Shown in pieces: positions 39,963-48,528 of a stretch of DNA of 64,000 nt. Location: the NCBI GenBank assembly GCA_007361935.1, contig CP041667.1, forward strand, positions 434,001-498,000. The letters run 5' to 3'. This stretch comes from Lachnospiraceae bacterium KGMB03038. Lineage in GTDB: Bacteria; Bacillota; Clostridia; Lachnospirales; Lachnospiraceae. Position 1 is the stretch's first letter. Each line of letters begins with the position of its first letter. The position numbers and the translations under genes are program-made. The notes under the pieces were generated by a model, which had not been told where the DNA came from, did not search any database, and was given only the letters and a program-made list of their open reading frames with translations.

Positions 39963-40937
39963 ATGGCATTGCAGATTTTTCAGGAAAAAGGGAAGGAAAA
40001 AGAGATAGCGTTTTCGCAGTTTTTAAGCGGACGAGCGGCCAGGGATTATGTGTTTCAGGATACGCCCTATAAGGAGCAGATCCAAAAGGCAGCAAGACTG
40101 ATAGAAAACGCGGAGGCCATAGTAATCGGCGCGGGGGCCGGGCTTTCTACGGCGGCAGGGCTGAATTATGGCGGCAGCCGTTTTGCCGAGCATTTTGGCC
40201 AGTTTATTGAGAAATATGGTTCCGCCAATATGACAGATATGTACAGCGCGGGATTTTATCCTTTCCCGTCAGAAGAGGCGAAATGGGGTTACTGGTCAAA
40301 ACACGTGCTGGTGAACCGCATCGAACCGGAAGGGCTGCCTCTTTACCAGGCGGTCTATAAGCTGGTAAAAGAGAAACCTTATTTTGTCCTGACGACCAAT
40401 GTAGACCACCAGTTCTGGAAAGCGGGATTTGAAAATGACCGTATTTTTGCTACCCAGGGAGACTATGGGGAGATCCAGTGCGCAAGAGGCTGTCACCAGA
40501 AGGTTTATGACGGGACCGATTTTTTTCTTCGGATGGACCAGGCGAGAAAGGACTGTGAGATTCCTTCCAGTATGGTCCCCAAATGCCCGGTCTGCGGCGG
40601 CAATATGGCGATGCATCTGCGAAGCGACCAATATTTTGTTGAGGATGCCCACTGGAAGGAAGCGGCGGAAAACTATGGGGAGTTCCTAAGAAGTCAGAAA
40701 GGGAAGCGGGTAGTACTCCTGGAACTTGGCGTTGGTTTCAACACTCCTGTGATCATACGATTCCCCTTTGAGCAGATGGCAGGAGAAGAAAAGAACTGGT
40801 CCCTGATCCGGCTGAATCTCAATGAGGCGGTGATCCCAGAAAGCCTTGGAGACAGAGGAATAGGAATCGGCGCGGATATCGGGGAGAGCATCCGAGACCT
40901 GTGCCAGGCGGTGGGCCATAACCAGGAAGAAGTATAG
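39963..40937 (+). CDS. Class M sirtuin (SirTM-like protein ADP-ribosyltransferase)
   Basis: 324 residues; AAAAGGAG lies seven bases before the ATG. Sirtuin fold: GAGAGLSTAAGL (~57-68), TTNVDHQF (N146, D148), and FATQGDYG with Q165 where deacetylase sirtuins carry the catalytic histidine. Zinc site: C173, C177, C208, C211. The Gln replacement and a linked macrodomain gene are the marks of the class M sirtuins of Staphylococcus and Streptococcus, which ADP-ribosylate a lipoylated GcvH-like carrier under oxidative stress. No GcvH-like or LplA gene is in this locus, so the target here is open. Confidence 0.85.
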   Translation: MALQIFQEKGKEKEIAFSQFLSGRAARDYVFQDTPYKEQIQKAARLIENAEAIVIGAGAGLSTAAGLNYGGSRFAEHFGQFIEKYGSANMTDMYSAGFYPFPSEEAKWGYWSKHVLVNRIEPEGLPLYQAVYKLVKEKPYFVLTTNVDHQFWKAGFENDRIFATQGDYGEIQCARGCHQKVYDGTDFFLRMDQARKDCEIPSSMVPKCPVCGGNMAMHLRSDQYFVEDAHWKEAAENYGEFLRSQKGKRVVLLELGVGFNTPVIIRFPFEQMAGEEKNWSLIRLNLNEAVIPESLGDRGIGIGADIGESIRDLCQAVGHNQEEV

Positions 40938-40949
40938 GAGGAGACCATT

Positions 40950-41783
40950 ATGGGAAGAAAAGAGCAGGAGGAACGGCTGGATGATCTTCTTAGGGCCTTT
41001 CAAGAGGATTCCATCCGGTATCGGAATCTGGAAACAGGGGATGACTACCAAGAGAAACGGCTGCTGCTGCGTTCTCTTATGAATATCCGGATGCCGGGAA
41101 GTATGCCTGGGGAGGTGCTGGAAGAGCAGGACGCGTTTCTTAAGGAAGAAGCGCGGGAGAAGGGAATTGTGACGCTGGAGGAGATTCCAACAGCAGCCCA
41201 ACAGTATGGGAGCGGCCATCCTTATGGGGAAATCTTCTCAATCTGGCAGGGAGATATCACAAGACTTCAGGCAGGGGCCATTGTAAATGCGGCGAATTCT
41301 CAGATGCTGGGCTGTTTTGTGCCCTGCCATGGATGTATTGACAACGCCATCCACAGCGCGGCCGGAATCCAGCTTCGGGAAGCCTGCAGCCATTATATGA
41401 GACAGCGGAAGCTGCAGTATGGAAGGGACTATGAAGAACCCACGGGGCGGGCAATGCTTACAGAAGGATATAATCTTCCGGCCCAGTATGTGATCCATAC
41501 GGTGGGGCCGATCGTAAGCGGGCCTCTAAATCCTGCTTTGCGGGAAGACCTGCGAAATTGCTATTGGAAGGTACTGGAATGCTGCGTGGAGCACAAGATC
41601 CGTTCCGTGGCGTTCTGCTGCATCAGCACAGGAGAATTCCATTTCCCTAATGATGAGGCGGCTCATATCGCTGTAGAAACGGCAACAGAATTCTTGAAGG
41701 CCCATGGAACTGAGTTTGACCGGATCATTTTCAACGTATTTAAAGATGTGGACCGGGAGCTGTACGAGCGGGAATTAAGATGA
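40950..41783 (+). CDS. Zinc-dependent macrodomain ADP-ribose hydrolase
   Basis: 277 residues with TAGGAGGAGACCATT upstream. An N-terminal helical extension (~1-90) precedes a macrodomain: IWQGDITRLQAGAIVNAANSQMLG (NAANS 113-117), then C122, C126, H127 and C129 in FVPCHGCIDNAIHSAAGIQLR, the zinc-macro signature, and HTVGP and CCISTGEFHFPNDEAA later. The family removes ADP-ribose from proteins and is genetically linked to class M sirtuins. It starts 12 bases after the sirtuin stop. Confidence 0.9.
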   Translation: MGRKEQEERLDDLLRAFQEDSIRYRNLETGDDYQEKRLLLRSLMNIRMPGSMPGEVLEEQDAFLKEEAREKGIVTLEEIPTAAQQYGSGHPYGEIFSIWQGDITRLQAGAIVNAANSQMLGCFVPCHGCIDNAIHSAAGIQLREACSHYMRQRKLQYGRDYEEPTGRAMLTEGYNLPAQYVIHTVGPIVSGPLNPALREDLRNCYWKVLECCVEHKIRSVAFCCISTGEFHFPNDEAAHIAVETATEFLKAHGTEFDRIIFNVFKDVDRELYERELR

Positions 41784-41785
41784 GC

Positions 41786-41822
41786 TGTAATCGTTGACAT
41801 TACAATTCTTCCGGTTTACAAT
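41786..41822 (+). promoter_or_regulatory. Promoter of the Rrf2 gene with TGTAA-N9-TTACA operator
   Basis: TTGACA (41794-41799), 17 bases, TACAAT (41817-41822). The dyad TGTAA (41786) N9 TTACA (41800) covers the -35 box in the same register as the dyad before the YwnB-like gene, pointing to autoregulation by the Rrf2 protein. Confidence 0.75.
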
Positions 41823-41848
41823 GAGAGCTGGAAGGAGATGAACGTTTC

Positions 41849-42277
41849 GTGCAGATTTCAAGTAGATTTACCATCGCCATACATATGCTGACTTGTATGG
41901 AGACGTTTCAAGAAGATTACAAGATCACCAGTGATTTCCTGGCTTCCAGTATCAACGTGAATCCGGTCATTATCCGCCGGATCCTGTCCCAGCTGCGGGA
42001 TGCGGGGCTGATCGAAGTCAAGCGTGGAACTGGGGGCGCAACTATCAGAAAGCCCTTGGAGGAAGTTACGTTTCTGGATGTGTACCAGGCAGTGGAGTGC
42101 GTGGAGGAAAACGCTTTGTTCCACTTTCATGAAAATCCGAATCCAAACTGCCCGGTAGGAAAGAATATCCACAATATCCTGGACGGCAGGCTGCATCAGG
42201 TGCAGGCGGCCATGGAACGGGAGTTGAACTCCATCACCCTGGCGGATGTGATCCGGGATCTGAACAATTATATCTGA
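41849..42277 (+). CDS. Rrf2-family regulator (YwnA-like)
   Basis: 142 residues, GTG start behind GAAGGAGATG. Winged helix: QISSRFTIAIHMLTCMETFQEDYKITSDFLASSINVNPVIIRRILSQLRDAGLIEVKRGTGGATI. The C-terminal half is helical (FLDVYQAVECVEENALFHFHENPNPNCPVGKNIHNILDGRL). The close cysteine triad of iron-sulfur Rrf2 proteins (IscR, NsrR) is absent, as in YwnA/CymR types. In Bacillus the ywnA regulator sits next to ywnB, whose relative is at 39471 here. Three identical operator-like dyads in this locus fit its regulation of the operon and of itself. Confidence 0.88.
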   Translation: MQISSRFTIAIHMLTCMETFQEDYKITSDFLASSINVNPVIIRRILSQLRDAGLIEVKRGTGGATIRKPLEEVTFLDVYQAVECVEENALFHFHENPNPNCPVGKNIHNILDGRLHQVQAAMERELNSITLADVIRDLNNYI

Positions 42278-42309
42278 ACAGGGGCGCCCTTTTGAGGCGC
42301 CTCCTGTTC
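42276..42309. terminator. Terminator-like hairpin between convergent genes
   Basis: GAACAGGGGCGCC and GGCGCCTCCTGTTC pair with one mismatch. It sits between the Rrf2 and Rpn-like genes; the T-run is poor. Confidence 0.6.
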
Positions 42310-42310
42310 T

Positions 42311-43240
42311 CTATTGTTTCCCATATTTTTCTAGATGATCGGCAGCCTCCTTCTCAGTTAAGGAATAGGCTTCCTGGATTTTGGCCAAAATCTCTTCCTT
42401 TGTTAACTGCAATTCTTGAAGCGTACAGATCAAGCGGCGCAGTCCTTCCTGAAGACCATGAGCTTCCCCGGCCTGGTAGCCGTCCTCGTAGCCTTCCTGC
42501 TTCATTGCTTTCTCATATTTTTCCTGATCAAAGGTTTCCAGTACCATCTGCACTACCTCCGCTCTCTGCTGGATCAGGATATCCTTTAATACGCCCCGGT
42601 GGACGCAGTCATCAATGGCTTGGCCAATGGAAGCTTCCAAAGACAGATTTTCCTTGTAGTAACGGCGTACTGTCTCTACAAAGATGGCGTATTCCTCCAG
42701 TCTCCGGCACTTCTCCATCAATGCCTGGTTGTGGCCGTAGTTGATGTTCAACATGAGGGTGGTACATTCCAGGCAGGGCTCCTTCCCTGTCTGGGAAGGT
42801 GAAAAGAGGTCGCTCAGCCTTAAGATCTGCCGGTCCGGTTCCTCCTTAGTGCCATTGTAAAACACGATGTGCTGGGGGAAGGGGAACGTCTTGGCGGCGC
42901 TGCTGTAAATGTTGATCTCCAGCCGGTCGATGTGCGTCTCGTACAGCTTGGAGAAATACAGCAGTCCACGCATAGGCATGTTGGGATTGTAGGTACTCTG
43001 GTGCTCATACAGGTTCAGGTCAGCGCCGATCAGGAAGGAAACGTCGTTTTTCATAGAAAGGTACAGGACGTTTTCTAAAGTGTTGACCTCCAGGTCGTCT
43101 GGGTCCTCATAAGAGGTGCCGTTGACCGCGTTGTACAAGGAGAGAAGATCCTCCTTTTTCTGGAAGACCAGACGAAAGAGACGGTCCTTGTACTCCCGGT
43201 TTGCCGCAGGATACTCCTGATGATTCAATTGTTGGTTCAT
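42311..43240 (-). CDS. Rpn/PD-(D/E)XK nuclease-family protein
   Basis: 309 residues from the ATG at 43240 (GGAGGTAATCAC upstream); the open frame continues to 43426 without a start site. Pattern: YKDRLFRLVFQKKEDLLSLYNAVNGTSY, LYLSMKNDVSFLIGADLNLYEHQSTYNPNMPMRGLLYFSKLY with an E-H-Q metal site, and IVFYNGT. The C-terminus is Gly/Glu-rich (GYEDGYQAGEAHGLQEGLRRL). These proteins are often labelled transposases but resemble the recombination-promoting Rpn nucleases and are usually multicopy in Lachnospiraceae. No insertion-sequence ends are seen. Confidence 0.82.
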   Translation of the reverse strand: MNQQLNHQEYPAANREYKDRLFRLVFQKKEDLLSLYNAVNGTSYEDPDDLEVNTLENVLYLSMKNDVSFLIGADLNLYEHQSTYNPNMPMRGLLYFSKLYETHIDRLEINIYSSAAKTFPFPQHIVFYNGTKEEPDRQILRLSDLFSPSQTGKEPCLECTTLMLNINYGHNQALMEKCRRLEEYAIFVETVRRYYKENLSLEASIGQAIDDCVHRGVLKDILIQQRAEVVQMVLETFDQEKYEKAMKQEGYEDGYQAGEAHGLQEGLRRLICTLQELQLTKEEILAKIQEAYSLTEKEAADHLEKYGKQ

Positions 43241-43489
43241 GTGATTACCTCCATTATAGAAAAGAAAAAGAATGGCTGCAACCTTTTTGGTGAGTATAAA
43301 AAAGGTCTGGAAAAGATGCGGCGGAAACCGCCGGAAAGAAAAGAACGCTGTGCCGGGCACAGCAGGCAGGATCAGAAGATCCGCTGATTGTCCGTTTATT
43401 ATAGCAAGAAAGGAAGAGTATGGCAAGATGGGAACAAAGTGTGCTATAATCAGTGATACATTACGGGAAAAAGGAGAGGAGGAGAGGAT

Positions 43490-44101
43490 ATGCGGGAAGT
43501 TGATCCCATGAAGACAGACCGGGCGGTGAGCTGGAAACTCTATATTGACGCGCCTATGCCCATGGTCACCATATTTAAGACGTTAGATATCTCCCGCTTA
43601 ATGGAGCGCAAAGAGCAGGGTTATAAGCTGAATATGCTCCTGTGTTACTGTATCGCCCTGGCGGCGGGCAAGACTAAAGAATTCCGTCTGCTTCCGGTGG
43701 GAAAGAAGATGATGGAGTATGACAAGATTGGTGTGAATGTGATCGTTGCCAATACAAAGGGCGGGATCAATTCCTGCGATCTTCCTTACACGACGGATCT
43801 TGAAGGATTCCGGGATATTTATCTGAACCTGACGGAAAAGGCGGCCCAAACCTGTGAAGATCATGAGATCCAGGATCATATGATCGTAGGAACATCCAAT
43901 CTGGCGGGATACGAGATTGACGGCGTGATCAATATGTACAGCGGCATTTACAATAATCCGTTCCTGATCTGGGGGAAATACCGGCAGGAAGGAGAGCGGA
44001 CGCTGCTTCAGGTTTCCTTCCAGTTCCATCACGTGCAGATGGATGGCAGGGAGGCCTGCGGATTTCTGGAACGGCTCCAGAAAGAAATAGATGGATTATA
44101 G
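43490..44101 (+). CDS. CatA-like O-acetyltransferase
   Basis: 203 residues with GGAGAGGAT before the ATG. Fold of the chloramphenicol acetyltransferase family: KLNMLLCYCIALAAGKTKEFRLLPVG, YDKIGVNVIVANTKGGI, and the active-site motif FHHVQMDGREACGFLERLQ near residue 180 (HHxxxDG). It lacks the usual first ~10-15 residues including the FEHY-like start, so it may act on another acceptor than chloramphenicol. Resistance should not be assumed. Confidence 0.8.
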   Translation: MREVDPMKTDRAVSWKLYIDAPMPMVTIFKTLDISRLMERKEQGYKLNMLLCYCIALAAGKTKEFRLLPVGKKMMEYDKIGVNVIVANTKGGINSCDLPYTTDLEGFRDIYLNLTEKAAQTCEDHEIQDHMIVGTSNLAGYEIDGVINMYSGIYNNPFLIWGKYRQEGERTLLQVSFQFHHVQMDGREACGFLERLQKEIDGL

Positions 44102-44151
44102 GCGGCAGCGTTTTGGGCTGTTGGAAGAATAACAGATAAGGAGGAATATTT

Positions 44152-44667
44152 ATGGAATGCAACCTTCGTAAATGGCGGATGGAAGACAAAGAAGAACTGG
44201 CCCGTCTGTTGAATAATCCTAAGATTCTGCAAAATCTTCGGGATGGGATTCCTTATCCCTATAGAGTAAAGGATGCGGAGGAATTTATCGGGGCTACGCT
44301 GGCGGCAGACGAAAACCAGACCATAGCTTTCGCGATCACAGCAGAAGACAGGCTGATCGGCAGCATCGGGGTGTTCCGCTGCGGGAATATCCATTTCCGG
44401 ACGGCGGAGATGGGCTATTATCTGGGAGAACCATATTGGGGAAAAGGATACGGAACAAGCGCGGTGAAAAAGATTTGTGAGTATGTGTTCGCCCATACAG
44501 ATATCCTTCGGATTTTTGCGGAACCCTTTGCTTATAATCAGGCTTCCTGCAGGGTTTTGGAAAAAGCGGGATTTCAGTTGGAAGGGATTCTGCGCAGGAA
44601 CGCGGTGAAGAATGGGAACGTGCTGGATATGAAAATGTACGCTCTGATAAGAGAAGAAAAGGAGTAA
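44152..44667 (+). CDS. GNAT acetyltransferase (RimJ/RimL type)
   Basis: 171 residues with AAGGAGGAATATTT upstream. LRKWRMEDKEELARLLNNPKILQNLRDGIPYPY at the start, FAITAEDRLIGSIGVFR, EMGYYLGEPYWGKGYGTSAVKKICEYVF (acetyl-CoA loop), and AEPFAYNQASCRVLEKAGFQLEGILRRNAVKNG at the end, all typical of RimJ/RimL proteins. It is first in a three-gene run with a DUF6483-like gene and another GNAT gene. Confidence 0.88.
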   Translation: MECNLRKWRMEDKEELARLLNNPKILQNLRDGIPYPYRVKDAEEFIGATLAADENQTIAFAITAEDRLIGSIGVFRCGNIHFRTAEMGYYLGEPYWGKGYGTSAVKKICEYVFAHTDILRIFAEPFAYNQASCRVLEKAGFQLEGILRRNAVKNGNVLDMKMYALIREEKE

Positions 44668-44674
44668 AGAAGCG

Positions 44675-45061
44675 ATGATCGAGGATAAAGATTATATTAT
44701 GCGGCTCATTCATGAGACGGTGCGCACACTGATCCGGCTGATCTGGAACCGGGACATGGACAAGGAGGAAGATGGCGCTGTTTCCTTTGCTCTTTTGCAG
44801 AGGTATCAGGAACTGGCCAAAATGATCGATGATGGACAGGTGAATGAGGCGGAGAACCTTCTGTTGGATGAATTGGATCCGGATGATCCGGAATATTTTG
44901 AGATGGCGTTGCGCTTCTATGAAAAGCTGGGCGGGAAATCGGAAGAATTTCTGGCGGCACATGACTACTCCCAGCAGGAAGTGATCGATGGCTTGAAATC
45001 AGTGGTGGAGGCCTATGGATATACGGATCTTCTGGAAGTGATCTCGGAGGAACTGGGATGA
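44675..45061 (+). CDS. DUF6483-like protein
   Basis: 128 residues, acidic and all-helical. MIEDKDYIMRLIHETVRTLIRLIWNRD at the start recalls DUF6483 proteins, with a TPR-like helical rest (ELAKMIDDGQVNEAENLLLDELDPDDPEYFEMALRFYEKL). Function unknown. It begins 7 bases after the GNAT gene and overlaps the next GNAT gene (ATGA), so the three are co-transcribed. Confidence 0.7.
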   Translation: MIEDKDYIMRLIHETVRTLIRLIWNRDMDKEEDGAVSFALLQRYQELAKMIDDGQVNEAENLLLDELDPDDPEYFEMALRFYEKLGGKSEEFLAAHDYSQQEVIDGLKSVVEAYGYTDLLEVISEELG

Positions 45062-45543
45062 TCCTCCGGGCATACCGGCCGTCTGACTGCGAAGAGGCGG
45101 CCAAACTGTTTTATGAGACAGTCCACGCGGTCAACGCCAGAGACTATACAAAAGAGCAGTTAAACGCCTGGGCTTCCGAGAACATAGATTTGAGAAAATG
45201 GGATCAGTCATTCCAGGATCATTACAGTCTGGTGGCAGTGGAAACAAGGATGGCAGAAGAAGGAAAGATCCTGGGATTTGGAGACATGGATGAAACGGGG
45301 TATCTGGACCGGCTGTACGTGCATAAGGATCACCAGAGGCAAGGGATCGCAGCCATGCTTTGTGACCGGCTGGAAGCATACGCCTGGAAGAAAGGGGCGG
45401 GCAGCGTGATCACCCATGCCTCTGTCACCGCTAAACCCTTTTTTGAAAAGCGGGGATACCGGGTGGTCCGGGAACAGCAGGTGTCAAGGCAGGGGATACT
45501 TCTGACCAACTATGTGATGGAGAAAGATCACACAGACAGATAG
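45058..45543 (+). CDS. GNAT acetyltransferase
   Basis: 161 residues; the start overlaps the upstream stop. ILRAYRPSDCEEAAKLFYETVHAVNARDYTKEQLNAWA is the YafP/YvbK-like beginning, with GFGDMDETGYLDRLYVHKDHQRQGIAAMLCDRLEAYA (acetyl-CoA loop) and THASVTAKPFFEKRGYRVVREQQV. Substrate unknown. The 3' end overlaps the convergent kinase gene by 16 bases. Confidence 0.87.
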   Translation: MILRAYRPSDCEEAAKLFYETVHAVNARDYTKEQLNAWASENIDLRKWDQSFQDHYSLVAVETRMAEEGKILGFGDMDETGYLDRLYVHKDHQRQGIAAMLCDRLEAYAWKKGAGSVITHASVTAKPFFEKRGYRVVREQQVSRQGILLTNYVMEKDHTDR

Positions 45544-46796
45544 AAAAACAAAACGAATTCGGACGGAGATTCCTGATAATTCATCCGGCCGCCGTAGCGT
45601 TCCACGATTTCCTGCATGTTGGATAAACCAAGGCCATGGTTTTTCGAGTCCTTTTTCCAGGTCTTCGGCAGACCTTCAGTATTGTCCCGGCTGGGAGAGA
45701 AGGCACAGGAATTCCGTACTTCTGTCACAAACAGCCCTTTCTGTGCGCGGGCGTGAAAGGAGATCCGGCGCTGCTTTGTCGGGAGCTTTGCCACTGCTTC
45801 CAGAGCGTTGTCCAGGGCATTTCCCAGAAGTGAGCAAAGATCCATAGGATCTATGCCGGGCAGGTCCGGGATGTCTGCCTCTATATCCAGGCAGGCCTGT
45901 AGTTCCTGGGCCTGTTCCATTTTGGAGGCCAGCAGGATATTGGCCGTCTGATTTTCGCAGAACGTCACTTTCGTGTTTAAAGCCGGGGCATCCAGCAGGT
46001 CTTGCAGATACTGGTCCCGTTCTTTTCCGGTAAGCCCTGACAGGGCGGTGAGATGATTGCGCATGTCATGTTTTAATTTCCGGACTTCTTTCTGCTGATG
46101 CTCCACCATCTGATAGTACTGCCAGCGCATCTGGGAAAAATGGGCTTTCTTTTCCAAGTCCTGCTGTCTTGCCAGCACGGGGACGGCCAAAAGCAGGATG
46201 ACCCAGTAGAGCATACACAGAACAAAAAGCCAGGCGAAAAAGAACCCGTTGTTCTCGATCAATGAGTCGAAACCAGAATCCGCCAGGATCATAGGACCGC
46301 TCAAGATTCCAAAAGGCGGAAGGAATAACAGTAAGAGCAGACGCCAGAAATTGACGGGAAGGAAGTAACCGTTCCTGGGGAACAGCTTTCTTGTGATCCC
46401 AAACAGGACCAGCCAATAGCCGGTCTTAACGACCCAATACCAGGGGGAATAGACCACAGTCCAGCCTGCAAAGCTTTTTAGAAAGTTATCAGCCAGGGCG
46501 TTGACGGAAAAAGCGCTTCCCGATACGAGAAGGGCAGCAGCCAGCTTCTGTTCCAAAGGCGTCTGGCAGGAAATCCATACAGACAGGAAAAACGCCAAAA
46601 AAGAAAAAGGGAGATTGTGCAGGTCTCCTATGAAACAAGGAATTGCCATTAAAACGGTGCACAGGAAAAATAAAAGAACCTGGCAGCGTTTTTTCTTTTT
46701 TACCGGAAGGATCCGGTTTAAGACCAGCCAAGGCAGGAAAGCCAGAAAGGCGGAGAGAAGTAAGGGCCAGGTGGTGTTCCAAAAGGTATAATGCAT
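45528..46796 (-). CDS. AgrC/GHKL-type sensor histidine kinase
   Basis: 422 residues. About six to seven membrane segments fill residues 5-215, then a coiled segment (ARQQDLEKKAHFSQMRWQYYQMVEHQQKEVRKLKHDMRNHLTALSGL) with the phospho-acceptor His in KHDMRNH, and a GHKL ATPase domain (LGNALDNALEA, GLGLSNMQEIVERYGG). AgrC-type kinases sense peptides at the membrane. AAAGGAG lies 15 bases before the ATG, unusually far. It follows the LytTR regulator gene and is close to a divergent Bce-type ABC transporter. Confidence 0.9.
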   Translation of the reverse strand: MHYTFWNTTWPLLLSAFLAFLPWLVLNRILPVKKKKRCQVLLFFLCTVLMAIPCFIGDLHNLPFSFLAFFLSVWISCQTPLEQKLAAALLVSGSAFSVNALADNFLKSFAGWTVVYSPWYWVVKTGYWLVLFGITRKLFPRNGYFLPVNFWRLLLLLFLPPFGILSGPMILADSGFDSLIENNGFFFAWLFVLCMLYWVILLLAVPVLARQQDLEKKAHFSQMRWQYYQMVEHQQKEVRKLKHDMRNHLTALSGLTGKERDQYLQDLLDAPALNTKVTFCENQTANILLASKMEQAQELQACLDIEADIPDLPGIDPMDLCSLLGNALDNALEAVAKLPTKQRRISFHARAQKGLFVTEVRNSCAFSPSRDNTEGLPKTWKKDSKNHGLGLSNMQEIVERYGGRMNYQESPSEFVLFFYLSV

Positions 46797-46829
46797 GGTG
46801 GATGAATGAAACTCCTTTCTGCAGATGAT

Positions 46830-47531
46830 TTAAGTAAGCAGGAACCGGGCGAAAGCGTCCAATGCTTCCTGCCTCATGGCGCGGCTGATAGGGAGAGCTT
46901 CTCCGGCGATGGTGACTTTTGTTCCGGTGACCTGTTCTACGGCGCCGGCATTGACCGCGTAGCGGTTGTGGATACGGACAAACTGTTTGGGCAGCCGTTC
47001 CATGACCGCATCCAGCTTCCCGTAGAAAGAGGTATCCACACCCCGGCTGACCACATGCACCAGCCGTTTTTCGCTGTAAAGATAGTCAATGCTGCGGAAG
47101 GGGATCCGGAAAATCCCATCTGGGCTTTTAAAGGTAAGGGCCGCGCCGTCCTTTTCGTTTAGTTCCTGGCGTACCCGCAGAAGGATCTCCAGAAGACGCT
47201 GGGAAGAAGCAGGCTTTACAATGTAATCAGCGGCCTGGACTTGATAACCGCCAAGGGCGAATTCTTCATGGCCAGTCACGAATACCAGGAATAGATCCCG
47301 GTCAAAGGAGCGGATCTTCCGTGCGGCCTCAAGGCCGGAGAAGGGAGTCATCTCTACATCCAGAAAGAGAAGTTCCATCTCCCCGGGATGTTTTTCCAGC
47401 CAGTTCACGGCGCTTTTCCCATTGGAAAATTCATAGATCACCGATTCTCCTTCCAGAAGAAGGGGATCCAGCGTCAGATATAAGGCTTCTCTTGACGCGG
47501 CTTCGTCATCGCAGATGCCGATCCTCAACAT
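46830..47531 (-). CDS. LytTR-family response regulator
   Basis: 233 residues from the ATG at 47531 (AAAGGAGGGAACCAAATC upstream); the open frame further upstream has no start signal. Receiver: CDDE at 7-10, D58 in LLFLDVEMTPFSG, K in YIVKPA. LytTR DNA-binding domain from ~135 (FRIPFRSIDYLYSEKRLVHVVSRG, FYGKLDAVMERLPKQFVRIHNRYAVN). It probably controls the divergent ABC genes through direct repeats at 47692 and 47713. It is first in the regulator-kinase operon. Confidence 0.92.
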   Translation of the reverse strand: MLRIGICDDEAASREALYLTLDPLLLEGESVIYEFSNGKSAVNWLEKHPGEMELLFLDVEMTPFSGLEAARKIRSFDRDLFLVFVTGHEEFALGGYQVQAADYIVKPASSQRLLEILLRVRQELNEKDGAALTFKSPDGIFRIPFRSIDYLYSEKRLVHVVSRGVDTSFYGKLDAVMERLPKQFVRIHNRYAVNAGAVEQVTGTKVTIAGEALPISRAMRQEALDAFARFLLT

Positions 47532-47662
47532 GATTTGGTTCCCTCCTTTCAATCTTCTTAAGATATTTGTCCCTGATATCTTTACTTTATCATATTCACA
47601 GAGAGATTCCCAGGGGCGGAGAAGGCGGACGGGGACCAAAGATTACCAGGAAAAGGCCAAAC

Positions 47663-47717
47663 ATGACATTTCCTGTAAGGTGCGGTCAAATATGACGCCT
47701 GCCCTGCCGGATATGAC
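47663..47717 (+). promoter_or_regulatory. Candidate LytTR binding repeats
   Basis: ATATGAC occurs at 47690 and 47711, exactly 21 bp apart (two helical turns), and ATGAC again at 47663. LytTR regulators bind direct repeats with 21-22 bp spacing. The region lies between the LytTR gene and the divergent ABC operon. Confidence 0.45.
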
Positions 47718-47781
47718 AACTGCCGCCAGCCAGAGCCCTCCGGATGCTATGCTGATCCAAAAGAGTTTTGGAGGTGACACT

Positions 47782-48528
47782 ATGCTTTATGTCAATAATC
47801 TGCACAAATCTTACCAAAGCGGCCTTAAGACCTATGAGGTGCTGAAAGGGGTCAGTCTGAATGTGAGCAAGGGAGAGTTTACTGCCGTTATGGGGCCATC
47901 CGGATCCGGGAAAAGTACCCTGCTAAACTGCATTTCCTGTTATATTCCTTATGAAGAAGGGGTGATCACCTTGGCGGGGCAGAAACTGTCCGGCCTGCCG
48001 GAAGGGGAATTGGCGAAAGTGCGCAACGAGAAGCTGGGATTCGTCTTTCAGGATTTTATGCTGCTGGATGGGCTGACAGTGCGGGAAAATATTCTGCTTC
48101 CCAGGATCATACACGGAGAAGTGGACCGGGACGGAGAAGAAAACGCGGACCGGCTCTGTGAGATTTTTGGAATTTCTGCTATCCGGGACAAATATCCGGC
48201 GGAGATCTCTGGAGGGGAGAAGCAGCGTGCGGCAGTGGCCCGCGCCCTCATCAACCAGCCTCTTTTGATCCTGGCGGATGAACCTACCGGCAATCTGGAC
48301 TCCAAGTCCAGCCGGAAGGTGATCGATTCCTTTTTGGAAGCCCAGTATACATTGGAGGCCACTATTTTTATGGTGACCCATGACAGCTTTGCGGCATCCT
48401 TTTGTGACCGGGTTATTATCCTGCGGGACGGGAAAGTCTGCCGGACTCTGGAAAGGCAAGGAGACCGGGCGGCGTTTCAGGATGAACTGCTGCTGACGAT
48501 CAAGGAAATGAGTGGTGATGAAGTATGA
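47782..48528 (+). CDS. BceA-type ABC transporter ATP-binding protein
   Basis: 248 residues from the ATG at 47782 (GGAGGTGACACT upstream); a longer open frame upstream has no family pattern. Walker A GPSGSGKST, Q-loop FVFQDFMLLDGLTVREN, signature ISGGEKQRAAVARAL (E in place of Q), Walker B LILADEPTGNLD, H-loop VTHDSFAAS. It pairs with the overlapping permease gene. With the neighbouring kinase and LytTR regulator it forms a sensing and resistance unit distinct from the ones in the mobile element. Confidence 0.9.
   Translation: MLYVNNLHKSYQSGLKTYEVLKGVSLNVSKGEFTAVMGPSGSGKSTLLNCISCYIPYEEGVITLAGQKLSGLPEGELAKVRNEKLGFVFQDFMLLDGLTVRENILLPRIIHGEVDRDGEENADRLCEIFGISAIRDKYPAEISGGEKQRAAVARALINQPLLILADEPTGNLDSKSSRKVIDSFLEAQYTLEATIFMVTHDSFAASFCDRVIILRDGKVCRTLERQGDRAAFQDELLLTIKEMSGDEV

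Noticed and set aside
39963..41783. Phage-defence system of the Sir2 type
   Set aside because: The sirtuin belongs to the class M/macrodomain type with a reversal enzyme and a redox-type regulator, not to the Sir2-effector defence families.
42311..43240. Insertion sequence based on the transposase-like label of this protein family
   Set aside because: No terminal inverted repeats or target duplications; the family is better described as Rpn-like nucleases.
43490..44101. Chloramphenicol resistance gene
   Set aside because: The HHxxxDG site is present but the N-terminal part differs from true CAT enzymes, so only a CAT-like fold is claimed.
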